A stretch of 64,000 nt of DNA from Umbelopsis ramanniana AG (Eukaryota > Mucoromycota > Umbelopsidomycetes > Umbelopsidales > Umbelopsidaceae), in assembly GCF_025399195.1 (NCBI RefSeq), contig NW_026252100.1, positions 310,001 through 374,000 on the forward strand, given 5' to 3'. Within the stretch, counting starts at the first letter, position 1. The number at the start of each line of letters is the position of its first letter. This document shows, piece by piece, positions 34,293 through 45,014 of this stretch. The notes under the pieces were generated by a model that worked only from the letters and a program-made list of their open reading frames with translations, was not told where the DNA came from and did not search any database. Made by a program: the position numbers and the translations under genes.

Positions 34293-35849
34293 TGGCTGTG
34301 AGTTCGCGTTACCAAGTCATGTGTGCTGACAAAAAGCTATGTTACCTCAAGGACATTGAAGAGGTGAAAGTGGTTGAAGGGATTGACCAACCAAAAGGTG
34401 AACGAAAAAAAGAGAGGGAAGAAGAGAGGAAAGGGGAGATCTTGTACGCTAGATTCGAACCCAAAAATATATAATATGAAAAAAAAAAAAAAAAAAGTGG
34501 TTCCACTCAGACTGATAAAATATAACCCAGCTATAGAGAAGAGAATTAAAAAGACGCGCAATCTTAAGCGTATTTATGACCGAGGAATCTCGCATTCTAC
34601 CTACCGACCTTTTTAGATTTCCTAAAACGTTTGGGTCTATCAGAAAAGAACAACGGCTCCAATCTTTATGACATTGGGACCGTCGTCGCCGAACCCGACT
34701 GTATCGTCGCGGAATACGGGATAGAGCTAATGTTGAGAATTCGATAGAATAAAAACTTATAAAAAACAAGGTGACCAGGTTGTGTGAAATTAACCTCGCG
34801 TATATTCTGACGAAAGCATGCCAATTTTGGTGTGGAGATGGGGATCTTCGTTGGTAAAGAAGTGCTATTATTGGTCGGAAATTCCCCCAATTCACCGAAC
34901 CCGTCATTCAGCCAGGTGGGTTTTCTTTCTCAGTGTAAAAAAGACAAACACCCACCTCTTGGGAGGAATTACACAAGGGTGTTTCTAATGCTTTGTTCGT
35001 ACACCTTACCATAATTGACACGCCAATCCTATTTCCCTATTTGAACCAACCATAGCAGTCGGTGAGTGCAGCCGTCACACCCGCTCACATCGTCCCATCC
35101 CACTCTAGCGGTTAATTATTACCTCCGCCTCACATCAACAGGGGAGTGGACATCGATGTTATATTGTGCGACGCACGTTTTGCCAATAATGACAATCTTC
35201 CACATGTTTTGCGACAATCCAGATAGCAGGAATTCTGAGTAGGACGGGTCATCCGCTGTTATTATGCCCTGTTGTAGTTCCTTGGATGAACAGTTTTGAG
35301 AAAAAAAAATCGATGTCGCCCACCTACAAATTCCTGTTCTGGAGGGGATCTGCGGTTCCTGAATGGCAAAAGTAAAAAAAAAAAAAAAAAAACTTTATCT
35401 GGGACTGCATTTGGCAAGTGCCGTGCCTCTTGACAGAATCTTCCAAGCGGAGGCAATAGCAGCAACCCTTTGATATCCACTCTTGACTTATTTAACTGGA
35501 ACCTTTCACGCAGCCACCAAACGGATATAAACAAAGCAGTTACGATGTAACGTGGTTCATCATCCTTTCTTTTATTTTATTTTATGTGTGGTGTTACTCT
35601 CTAAAGCTGGATTATGGTAGAGGTGGCCAAAGCCTGGCTAGGTTGGTATGGTTTCTTCTTTTTTTTTTTTACTATTATTAATGGTGTTTTCTACGATTTC
35701 CTTTTTTTTTTTGTAATGCGGTGGTTGCTACAATATGTACAAATGAAAGGCGAGATATTGCGCTGGTAAGCAATCAGGTAGACGTAACAAAATTTTAGCT
35801 CCGGCCCGACTATTATTGCCGTTGGTTAGGCTGGCTGGCCGCCTCGCCT
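34293..35849. other. Long intergenic stretch, no gene recognised
   Basis: About 1.6 kb upstream of ERG5 and downstream of the next minus-strand gene. It contains long homopolymers (A-run 34481-34496, A-run near 35373-35390, T-runs near 35660 and 35702) and several short ORFs without motifs. A TTCGAACC-like string at 34452 does not fold into a tRNA. Confidence 0.5.
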
Positions 35850-36668
35850 TTAGCGCTTAAAATTCGGCAATGGCTCCAACAAGACTGGCCTCTGCGCAAT
35901 ATCCAGTAATTGTATTTCAAAGGTTTGAGGAGCTCGTAAATCAGGATCATTATGGTAAGCAATGCCTCTATCGGCTGCCACCGTAATCACCTTCCTTCCG
36001 GCTTCAATGGATGGATCTCGGATATGTATATCATGGCCTGGGAATTGCCATAGCAACATTTGATTCTCTTCAATAAATGCTCGCCAAGGCTCTTTGCTTT
36101 TGCCAACATCATAGATCCGATAACACCACAAATACCGCGGAGTGGGAGGTGGCCAAGCCCAGTGCTGCGGTGGAGGAGCAAATTCCATACCTCGTTGAAA
36201 ATATTGCTGTTGTAGAAAATGTAAACGAGCTCGAAACCGGGCAATACGTTCTTGCCGTTTGGAAGGTTGAAAAAAGCCCTTGGACGATGATGAAGAACCA
36301 GATGAAATGGCAGGAGGTGGTGGTCCAAGAATACCGGGAGGATATAATGACAGATTAACAGGCATGTGAATAGGCTCATGTGCTCCTATGTCGTAACCAC
36401 GGGGAAGCTGCGTTTCATCCGATGGATCGTCCTTGGGCCGTAGGGATGGTGACAGCACAGGTGTTGGGCAGTAGTCCCCTTCTGACAGACTATCTTGCCG
36501 GTGGAGGGATGGCATTTGACTATAGCTGGTCCTTGAGCTATAGTCACTAGATTGTGACATGCTCCATGGTGAAAGGTTAGGTGTGGACGAAAGGTCGCTA
36601 GTCATGAGGGGCGATGACGCATGGTGCTGTTGATTTGACGGGGCTGGTGGATGAAGGTATTGCGACAT
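35850..36668 (-). CDS. Unrecognised protein with conserved C-terminal region (possible WWE-like)
   Basis: A single exon of 272 residues. The first 120 residues are Ser/Pro/Gln-rich and probably disordered. A basic helical segment (SKRQERIARFRARLHFLQQQ, about 138-157) follows. The C-terminal part (about 175-270) is compact and aromatic: YLWCYRIYDVG, PWRAFIEENQMLLWQF, then KVITVAADRGIAYHNDP. The spacing of Trp residues and the late Val/Gln strand recall WWE domains, but this is a weak visual match. A TATATAAAG box 108 bp upstream supports the start. Function unknown. Confidence 0.7.
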   Translation of the reverse strand: MSQYLHPPAPSNQQHHASSPLMTSDLSSTPNLSPWSMSQSSDYSSRTSYSQMPSLHRQDSLSEGDYCPTPVLSPSLRPKDDPSDETQLPRGYDIGAHEPIHMPVNLSLYPPGILGPPPPAISSGSSSSSKGFFQPSKRQERIARFRARLHFLQQQYFQRGMEFAPPPQHWAWPPPTPRYLWCYRIYDVGKSKEPWRAFIEENQMLLWQFPGHDIHIRDPSIEAGRKVITVAADRGIAYHNDPDLRAPQTFEIQLLDIAQRPVLLEPLPNFKR

Positions 36669-37108
36669 AACATAAAAGGGGCATATACGCAGGAGAACGG
36701 GAAGAAAAAGATCTTGGGAGAAGAAAATAAACCAATTTAAAAGGAAAGCAATAAGTGGCCACCAGGATCGTGATGCTTTATATAACGGGCAGAGAAAAGA
36801 AAAGAAAATAAAAACTAAACTGCTTCATAAGGGACTTCCGAACGGACACAACAAAGAGATTCCAGATGCATTATCGATCGCATCCTTTGAACCTTTTTTC
36901 CTGCATGTTTAGATATTACACAGTCCAAATAAACCATGTCGACTATTGCATAACCAAGAAAACTGGTTATACCCATGACTTTTTGTCAGGAATGAGGCTA
37001 GCACAGTGTTTGTATAAATTCATCCGCCATCATCTTATTAAAAATTTCGCATTGGATCTCATGTCTTCCATGCTTTGTCTCATGAGGTACGTTACGTGGT
37101 ATACTTCT
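36669..37108. other. Spacer between unrecognised gene and AVEN-like gene
   Basis: 440 bp holding the TATA box noted above. Otherwise no gene or repeat; the open frame 36866-37156 has no motif. Confidence 0.55.
36776..36784 (-). promoter_or_regulatory. TATA box of the 35850-36668 gene
   Basis: Read on the minus strand this is TATATAAAG, 108 bp before the ATG at 36668, a suitable distance for a core promoter. Confidence 0.5.
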
Positions 37109-38721
37109 TTATTGCAACATTTCATCCAAGAATGCATCGTCACTCTCTTGCTTTGATGGTTGTTTGGATTTAGGGATCGGCCGCATGGGAATTTTCTTGA
37201 GCCCACTAGGTCGCTTCAAGGACAGCTTGGAACCTAATGACCATCATGGTGTTAGAAACTTTGATCAAGATAAACCCACAAATACATCCCGTCGCGTGAT
37301 GAGGTGATGGCCTGTGCACAGCACTTACTTTGAACATCCGAACGGTCAGCTGGTGATCCTTGGTTTAAGAGTGAGTCCAGATCGTCTTCATACTGACTAT
37401 GCTGCTGCGTCGTTTGCTGTTGCTGTTGATTCTCTGCGAAAAAAAGTACGAAAATAGACTTTTTAACTAGGATATATAGGGTTGAATAAATACGTTCAAG
37501 ATACATACGTGAGTTTCCACTTATGGACACATTGGCGAGCTTGTCTTTAAGAAGGGTAGAAACGATGGTAGGGTGTTATTAGAAATCACAGCATAGATGC
37601 TTAGTACGTAGGTTCCTTTGGAGAAGAAGTACTTACTTTTCGTATCACTCATTGGACTTCGCGACCCATGTGCCCGTTGCTGTTCCTGATGCTGCGCTTT
37701 CTTGGCAGCCTCCACCTTTTCGTGATTGCTTCTGTCGTTCCTTATCACGATCCCATCCAGCGCCTCTTGTTTTGGCTCAGCCGTAGTCTTCTTGAACAGC
37801 ACTAAGCCCCTTGCGTTCTTGATAAAACCGGGTACGATTGGCTTGTCGTTTCTTGATCTCTCGTTGTCTGGAAATTCAGGCTTTTCTCACAAAGTTAGGA
37901 GGCTTACACAATATATAGCAACTTCATAGAGAAACTAATTACCACAAAAGAATCTGATTCAGGTATACCCATCATCAACCTATACGGTATTCGTGATATC
38001 ACTCCTTCTAGTTCGGTCAAGTCTAATTGCAGTAAATTTTGATAAAGCTAAACATAAGCAGGTTAAGTTGAAAGAAACATAAAGAGTACAGTGTGAATGA
38101 GTTGAATAACACTGAATTGCTGGTACACGAACCTCTTGTTCTTTCTCACTCTGCAATCCTTCATCATCTAACCATTCTTCTTCTTTGAACTTAAAAAACG
38201 CCGTGTTGTCACCAGAGTTCTTTAATTCTGTTCAGTTAAAAGTTAGCCATCATCGGTTTGCGTTTCATTTGAGAGCTAGAAATTAGTACCTTGCCCTTCA
38301 AGCATGTTCACCAATTCCGTCGTTTCTCTATCTATTCCCATTTCTGCGTCCTGTAATATTTGATCTATATGTTTGGGTCATGTCAGTTTTTCAAGATGGG
38401 TATCAATGATAGCCACGATCAGCGACGGCACCAACCCTCTTCTGTAATTTCCTCATATCGATCGCGATTGCTGGCGATCTTCCGTCGAGAAAACCGTCGA
38501 GTCTCTTGTTGTGGGCTTTCTGGTTCGGTAGGTTTGGCAGCTATCGGCTGTTCGAATTCACCATTTCGTCGTCGAATGGCCGCGATGCTATTTCCTGAAA
38601 TCTTGGCCTTTGCCGCCTGCCGTCTAGCTAAAGCAACATCGGCAGCTTCCGTTTCTCCTTGTTTTTTATGTTTGTTCTGGTATCGACGGGACGCCTTTGC
38701 TTTGTGTTCGTCCGGTCTCAT
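37109..38721 (-). CDS. AVEN: AVEN-like protein
   Basis: Eight exons in transcript order: 38721-38436, 38364-38290, 38227-38133, 38047-37943, 37880-37637, 37544-37509, 37433-37329, 37233-37109; 356 residues, near the length of human AVEN. The N-terminus is basic. Conserved blocks appear in AVEN order: RRFSRRKIASNRDRYEE (about 77-93), FFKFKEEEWLDDEG, a helical LLQLDLTELEGVISRIPYRL, then DDLDSLLNQG and an acidic end DDAFLDEML. In animals AVEN binds Bcl-xL and Apaf-1, restrains caspase activation and acts in DNA-damage checkpoint signalling; a fungal role is not established. The junction 37943/37880 uses an AAAAG acceptor chosen to keep frame. Assignment is from remembered motifs. Confidence 0.72.
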
Positions 38722-40183
38722 TATGACTTTTTCGTTTGAAGTTTGGTAAGGTCAGCCCTGTAAAAATTCCACCAAGGATTTCGTAGCTCACGTTTATGCG
38801 GCCGGAGATTGACTTCTGCTAATTTCACCAATGGTATATTTCACGTACACCTTTATTATAGCTATAAGATTGGAACCCGTAATTCGCAAAGGAGGGAAGA
38901 AGATCGATGTACGAAGTTACATTGGTCACTTTGTCCTCAAATTCTTGAAGGTAGCCTGTATCTGCCATCACCTTGATGGTCATTACTCCTGTTTGATACA
39001 ATTCTTTGCTAAAAGTTGATTTGTTCTAAACATCATACTAGATGGATTGGTTAGGTATACGAGTATGAACCATAATATGCATCATAGATTCACATTGTCC
39101 TTCCGTTCCCCAGCGTTTGTCTAATGTAACAATACGGCGTACATCGAATATTATTAACATGAGATTATTATTCTATTTTCTTTTGTTTTCATTTGATGAT
39201 CTCCTCGGGTCACCAAGAGGCACTTTTGCCCTTCTTTATTGGATAATGGAAGATAATTTACTCGAGTAACTGCACATATCGCTGATCCAGAATTTTGATA
39301 AAAGTAACCATGCGGAAAGATGAATATATCATTATTGGCAAACCTGAATGGAGACATGCATATCACCTTATTCTCAACTGTCCATCGCAGTATATAAGGA
39401 AAAATGATCGCAGAATTATATATTCTGTTTTGCTTAACATGAACAAAAATATGCCATAGCCGCAATGATTTGTGCGGCTTTGATCTGCTTGCAGCAGCAC
39501 TGCCAAAAAACATTTTTATTTTTTATTTGAAGACCATTATCTACACTTTTTAAATAGTGGCTATATGTTATAAAAGTCTTTCTATGAGAATGAATAGATA
39601 TCTGCAACACTAGAAACATAACCTTGAAGTTCGCAAGCGTACCATTTTCTGACATCTTAAACGTAAATACGGAAGGGCATTTAGATTTTATGGCAAATGA
39701 TTATAACAAGGTGCATAACACAACCTTTATATCCCATTTTAGGGGCTTTGGAACATACACAATTCATACTAAGCGCCTTGAATACCCAAAGTTAAATAGT
39801 GAGAAGGCCATCTTCGTTTGATCTTGCGATGGGCATCAAAGAAATGCGCAGAACGTTACCGAATTGATGAAATAAAGCATTAATTGCGTCTTATTTGCTT
39901 TTTCCGGACTGGTTCGATATGGAAGCGTGGCCCTCGATCTTACATAACTTTTATCATGATGGGGTTTTCAACCTACAGACGACTATGCCATGATGGTACG
40001 TTGAATTAACTACTTCGATCACTACAAACGCTTGCAGATTCAAGCGGTTACGGAAGGACCATTTTTACAGCTTTTGGAAAAAGCGGGGAAAAACTTGAGC
40101 ACCCGACATTCACGTGAAGTAGTGACTTTCTGACACTTGTCAGCAACATTATTCCTGAGACAAAACTATAAACTAAAGCCGCA
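38722..40183. other. Long divergent intergenic stretch, no gene recognised
   Basis: About 1.46 kb between the AVEN-like and IPP1 starts. Short ORFs on both strands lack motifs and codon order. No repeat or structured RNA was seen. Confidence 0.5.
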
Positions 40184-41643
40184 ATGCTTCCGATCATGGC
40201 ACCTTCTCGTTTTCCCCTTCAACACATTGCAAGAATGTCCACCTACGCTACTCGCGTACGTGGTTCTAAAAATACCCCTTCCCATCGCATGTTTATAGGT
40301 TAGCATTCTCGTAATGGAACACACATTCACGGCGGTTTTTTTTTTACAACGACTTATCAACTGAAAAACCTTCATATAGAAAAAGACGGCAAGGCGATTT
40401 CACCCTTCCATGATATCCCACTTTTTGCCGATGCCGACAAGAAAATATTTAATATGGTGGTTGAGATCCCTCGTTGGACAAATGCCAAAATAGAGGTAAA
40501 CCCCCTCATTGTCATCATTCACTCCCTGCTCGTAGCCCTAACCTGTCGATTACCCCACTTTTCTTTCTCGTAGATGGCCACAAACGAATACCTTAATCCA
40601 CTCAAACAAGATACGAAAAAGGGGAAGCTCCGTTTTGTTCGTAACTGCTTCCCGCACAAGGGGTACATATGGAACTATGGAGCCTTGCCTCAAACGTGGG
40701 AAGATCCAAATCACGTCCATCCTGATACGCAAGCCAAAGGCGACAACGATCCGATTGATGTGTGTGAGATTGGCGAGGCTGTTGGGTATACCGGTCAGGT
40801 CAAGCAAATTAAAGTGCTAGGCGCCATGGCTCTCTTAGATGAAGGAGAGACGGATTGGAAGATCATTGCTGTTGACATCAATGATCCATTGGCCGATAAA
40901 TTGAGTGGTGAGTACAAAGTGGTAGTCATGACTTTGTGGTTGATCCATGTTGCTAAAGGTGCGTCATATCTGGTTAGATATTGGAGATGTCCAAAAGCAT
41001 TTGCCAGGTTTATTGGAAGCAACACACCAATGGTTCCGTATTTACAAGATTCCTGACGGTAAGCCAGAAAACCAGTTTGCGTTTGGTGGCAAGGCACAAG
41101 GCAGGGTGAGTAAGCCGCTTTTACCTCCGGTTTATTTTTTAAAGCACCGCATTTATGGAGCTCAAACAATGATGATAGGACTATGCCACTCAAGTCATTA
41201 TGGAGACGCATGACGCTTGGAAGAAGCTCATCATGAGCAATGAGAAGCGACACACAGACACAATGGCCATGTAAGTAAATTCAAGTCGTGTGTTTACATG
41301 TTGCAAAATAGGAAGTAATGTTGCAAGGTTCGATATCTTTATTAATTGGTTCTGTGTGACCTTTCAGTGCCAATTTGACCATCGACCAGTCTCCGCATCG
41401 CATCTCCGTGGAAGACTCGTCGTACAAGGCAGAGATCGCAAAGGTAAGCAATCTCAGCCAGCCAGGGCAGGGCGGAATAAGATGGGGTTGAGACCGAAGG
41501 ATGACAGCAATAGCTTTTCCAAAAAACAAACTAGGTGACAAACCGTTACTGACATTCGCTTTTCACAGCTTGAAGCCGCGGAAAAGAGAAGACGGAAAGA
41601 CAGCGATAACGATAAATGGTTTTTTATTCGACCAAGGATGTGA
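40184..41643 (+). CDS. IPP1: Inorganic pyrophosphatase
   Basis: Seven exons: 40184-40298, 40380-40495, 40574-40907, 40978-41105, 41179-41270, 41368-41443, 41569-41643; 311 residues from the first ATG. Family I soluble pyrophosphatase: [48 protein letters not shown], and the metal-binding signature GDNDPIDV (about 133-140). The enzyme hydrolyses diphosphate and drives biosynthesis forward. The canonical cytosolic start corresponds to Met18 (40235). Two earlier in-frame ATGs (40184, 40196) add an Arg-bearing leader without acidic residues that looks like a mitochondrial presequence, so alternative starts may give two forms. Confidence 0.96.
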
Positions 41644-41960
41644 GGAACGTAATTTAATATCGCAATATAGCCGTACAAAGATATACGAGAGGAGGCATTG
41701 AATAGAAATCAATGGGCGATAACAATAAAACATAATGAGCCCTATCCAAGTCATACCTGGCCTGTTCAGGTCAAAATAAAATAGCTGAACCCCCCACTCA
41801 GCCAAAGTAGCAAGCCAGACCACCTAATATTTTGAGCCCTCTGTTGTAGCCAGCCAGCCAGCCAGCCCTCTTGATTCTAAGCACCTACATTTCCTTTCCT
41901 TCATCCCTTTTTTCTCCATTCTTTTAATTTCGATTCACACTTCCTAAACCTTTGACTTTG
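41644..41960. other. Spacer between IPP1 and NBP2-like gene
   Basis: 317 bp with a short GCCA repeat (41849-41867) and a pyrimidine-rich tract just before the next gene, as often seen in fungal promoters. No gene. Confidence 0.6.
41849..41867. repeat. Short GCCA tandem repeat
   Basis: Almost five consecutive GCCA units, in the IPP1/NBP2 spacer. Confidence 0.85.
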
Positions 41961-43101
41961 ATGAGTCTATCCTCCGTCTTCACGCTAGCCTTGGTTTTAA
42001 AAAAGGTACAATTCCCGCCACATTTTGCATATAAAACTCATCTTATTATTTTTCTAAGAAAAAACGAAAACATGCAAACCATGAATCATACCTAACCTAC
42101 TTCATCCGTTTTATCAACTCACAGTTTACTAGAAAAGCCGCGCTGAGAAAACAAGCCCAACGATCAGCGTCATTAAAAACCAAACTATCTGCCACTTCTG
42201 ATATCGAACAGACTCTAAAATTACAGTCATCCAGCTCATCGACCACTCGTGCGTCCGCTCCAACACGATACAGTGAGTCGGAAACATCATTACAGAGTGA
42301 ACAACAGAAAGATGAATTAGACACGACGGTAGCAAAGCCCATTGAAATACCGCCATTATCAACCACTGAGGAAGAACAACTTGAAGACCTTGGGCCTGAA
42401 GATCCGTCTGGAAAGTCTTGGAGTGCGTCGCTGGCGGCCGCTTCGCTGGTATGTTATAGTGCGATCCTGGTGCAGTAAATTGCATGAACTAACCTGTCAA
42501 TGTTCCTATTTTGTGTTATTTATATTGCCATACATTTCTGTGCATGTCGCGTTGCATTCGCCCTGCGTTTCAATGGATAGGATTCAAGTTCTGATGAATG
42601 TGAGTGAATATAGGGCCTCCTTTTCAATCATGTCATATCATATTTTCTATTCTTTTTACCTGTCTAACGTTATGCTTTTTCAACAGCAAATACAAAAGGG
42701 ATTCAAAATGTAGTTGTCATCCGTGACTACGCTTACGCATCCTCCCACCCTATGCATCGAGGCATCCCTATATCCCCCATAATAGAATCAACTCGGCCCA
42801 CTTCCGAAATATCCTTGTCTTCGTCCGAATTCACTGGCCGGCAAGCAAAGGCTCTTTATGATTTTGAGCCAGAATCCGCATCAGAATGTGCACTGCGGAC
42901 TGGGGATATCATTTGGGTGCAATATAGACAATGTCAGGTGGGTGATGTGGTTAGCGTAGTGTAGTGTGGCGTGGCTGGCCAAAACGCATGAAAGAACAAA
43001 TTGTCCTAACCGAGCCTGTTTGCTATGCTTAGGGTTGGCTAGTCGCTGATGTGGGTGACGAGACTGGCCTAGTGCCTGAAGAATTTGTTGAATGGATCTA
43101 G
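41961..43101 (+). CDS. NBP2: SH3-domain adaptor, Nbp2/Skb5 type
   Basis: Five exons: 41961-42005, 42125-42448, 42581-42599, 42687-42937, 43033-43101; 235 residues. The N-terminal half is Ser/Thr/Glu-rich. One C-terminal SH3 domain spans about 173-235: ALYDFEPESASECAL, GDIIWVQY, GWLVAD and TGLVPEEFVEWI, close to the Nbp2/Skb5 SH3 form. In yeasts Nbp2 recruits phosphatase Ptc1 to MAPK pathways and Skb5 contacts PAK kinase; adaptor function here is inferred. Exon 3 is a 19-nt microexon (DSSSDE), needed to join the frames. The first 15-residue exon is less certain. Confidence 0.83.
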
Positions 43102-44348
43102 GTCTATCCATTCTATGTTTTCCACTTTGCCGGGCAAAAAAAAAAAAACCAACCAAAAAACCGTGATGAAAGAAAACAAAGCGCACGCATCACAAGCGCC
43201 CCAAAAAAAAATATTATTAAACTTGCCATGGTAATTCTTTAAACTTACCATATTCCCCCTATTATTATGAAATATTATCTCCCATCCTTATGAACCCCCA
43301 TTTCTTTTCGTCTCATCATCCATGACCAAACCATCATTCTTATTTTGCCACCAAAAAAATAAATAAACACATCCATTCTGGTGACCCATGGTCGGGCTGC
43401 TGACAAAACAAATGGGACCCTATTGAAGTGGGCCACCGCAAACAAGCACCCCCCAAGCTAAAGCAAATGACCTCATGGTTGCTAGTGGTGAAAGGGGGGC
43501 GTTGTGCATACCGAGAAATGCGAAGGACGTTCCAATATCTAACGGACCCACATTCGGGATAACCATACACGGCATGCCCAAACAAACATGGTTGGCCAAT
43601 CTTTACAGGGGTGACCTGAGTTGCTCATTTCTAAAAAGTTTAAACATCGGCGAAACGGATGATGGAAACGATGGTGCCCAGAAGAGAGAGGGGGAGGCGC
43701 TTACAGAAGGAGGATGAGCTCATGTTACTTGTTTTTCTTTTACCAGGCCATGTAGACTTTGCATTGAAATAACAAAGGGACAAAGGAGGAGTAGCTTAAA
43801 GGAGGAGACAATTGCGATGCTGACAGCCAACGTGATGGATAGTAAAAGAGCATTCAAAATATGGGGGTTCGATAATTCTTTTATTTTTCAATTTTGTTAA
43901 GGGTTATGTATCCTAAACAAAAAGTGTTGTAATATTATAAGAGGGGGCTTTACTGTTACAGGGAAGGCACAATGCCAACCAAAAACCAAAAGGTGCAGTG
44001 CATAGAAACAAGAAACATGAAAAAGAAAAAGAAGAAAAGATAACGGGTTGTGTGTGTGTGTGTGTGTGTGAGTTGTGAGTGTGGGTGTATATGGATGTAG
44101 TTGCGCGAGTAGGGACAAGAGCATAAAATGACTCAACAGAAGACCGAAAAGTAAGGAAAATAAAAACCAAACGATACATAAGTAGCAATGAGAATGAAGG
44201 AGGGTGTGTTGTTATTACTGTAGCCCAAAAAAAAAGTATGAAAAAGATTCTCAGATCCACAACTTAAAGGGTAGGTGTGAGGGGACAGGTTTGGCCTGGT
44301 TTGGATGGGGTTTTGGCGCAGCCAAAAAGGAGAGAGCGAGCTTCCATA
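43102..44348. other. Convergent 3' region, no gene recognised
   Basis: About 1.25 kb between the NBP2-like stop and the homeobox gene stop. It holds poly-A/T runs and a TG microsatellite (44049-44070). ORFs here have no motif. Confidence 0.5.
44049..44070. repeat. TG dinucleotide microsatellite
   Basis: Eleven TG units, downstream of the homeobox stop codon on the minus strand. Confidence 0.95.
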
Positions 44349-45014
44349 CTATGAATCTATGTATCCTTTGGCGCCATCGTGAGCCGATGAAAGAGGGGGT
44401 GTAGGTAATGAATGATGATATCGCCTATCATCCCGTTTATCCTTACTGGTGATAGAACGTTCCCTAGTTCGGATGGACTGGCGCTTATTTTGGAACCAAA
44501 TTTGAACGGTTCGTGGGCTCATGCCCAGCTGTCGAGCTAGTTCATTACGCGTTTCGGTGGAAGGGAAGAATGTTTTAGTGAACACTCGATTCAAAGCATC
44601 CAACTGTACTGCGCTCGCTCTTTTACGTTTAGCCTTTATGGTAGGTGAATATCGAGGGGACGGTGAAGTCTCATGATAAGAAGGACTAGGGCTGCGATTA
44701 AGGTATGACTCGGGCGGCGAAGGCGAGTATGTGTACGTAGCATGGTGGTTAGGAGACTGGCGTTGAGTAGGGCTCCTAAAGGCGGTTGGTCGATGGTATC
44801 TTGGTTGATCTTGTTGTGTCCTGTCATCTGCACGAGATGGCCAAGCATCCTGTGTAGGTGAAGACCGTCTTGACTGAGTAGATGATGATACTGGGGACGC
44901 TGTGTAGGGTGATATGGGCAATTCGTCGTCAGAGCACAGGAGGTTGGCAATGTCAAGCACGGCTGGTTTACGCTGTGGTTGATTGAGTATGGTATGAATT
45001 CTTGGTAGAGTCAT
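44349..45014 (-). CDS. Homeodomain transcription factor
   Basis: A single exon of 221 residues. Residues 1-125 are Ser/Pro/Tyr-rich and probably disordered. A homeodomain occupies about 127-186, beginning KRKRASAVQLDALNRVF and containing the recognition-helix core WFQNKRQ (173-179); there is no three-residue loop insertion, so it is not of the TALE class. A Ser/Arg-rich tail follows. It resembles fungal Pho2/Yox1-like homeodomain proteins, but ortholog identity cannot be set. A nuclear DNA-binding role is inferred from the domain. The upstream region is long (1.7 kb), which fits a regulated gene. Confidence 0.92.
   Translation of the reverse strand: MTLPRIHTILNQPQRKPAVLDIANLLCSDDELPISPYTASPVSSSTQSRRSSPTQDAWPSRADDRTQQDQPRYHRPTAFRSPTQRQSPNHHATYTYSPSPPESYLNRSPSPSYHETSPSPRYSPTIKAKRKRASAVQLDALNRVFTKTFFPSTETRNELARQLGMSPRTVQIWFQNKRQSIRTRERSITSKDKRDDRRYHHSLPTPPLSSAHDGAKGYIDS

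Noticed and set aside
34448-34470. TTCGAACC-like string suggesting a tRNA on either strand
   Set aside because: The flanks do not pair as a T-stem and no cloverleaf is possible.
37764-37880. Alternative frame after the 37880 acceptor of the AVEN-like gene
   Set aside because: Two other acceptor choices give early stops; only the AAAAG acceptor joins into the frame that carries the remaining AVEN-like blocks.
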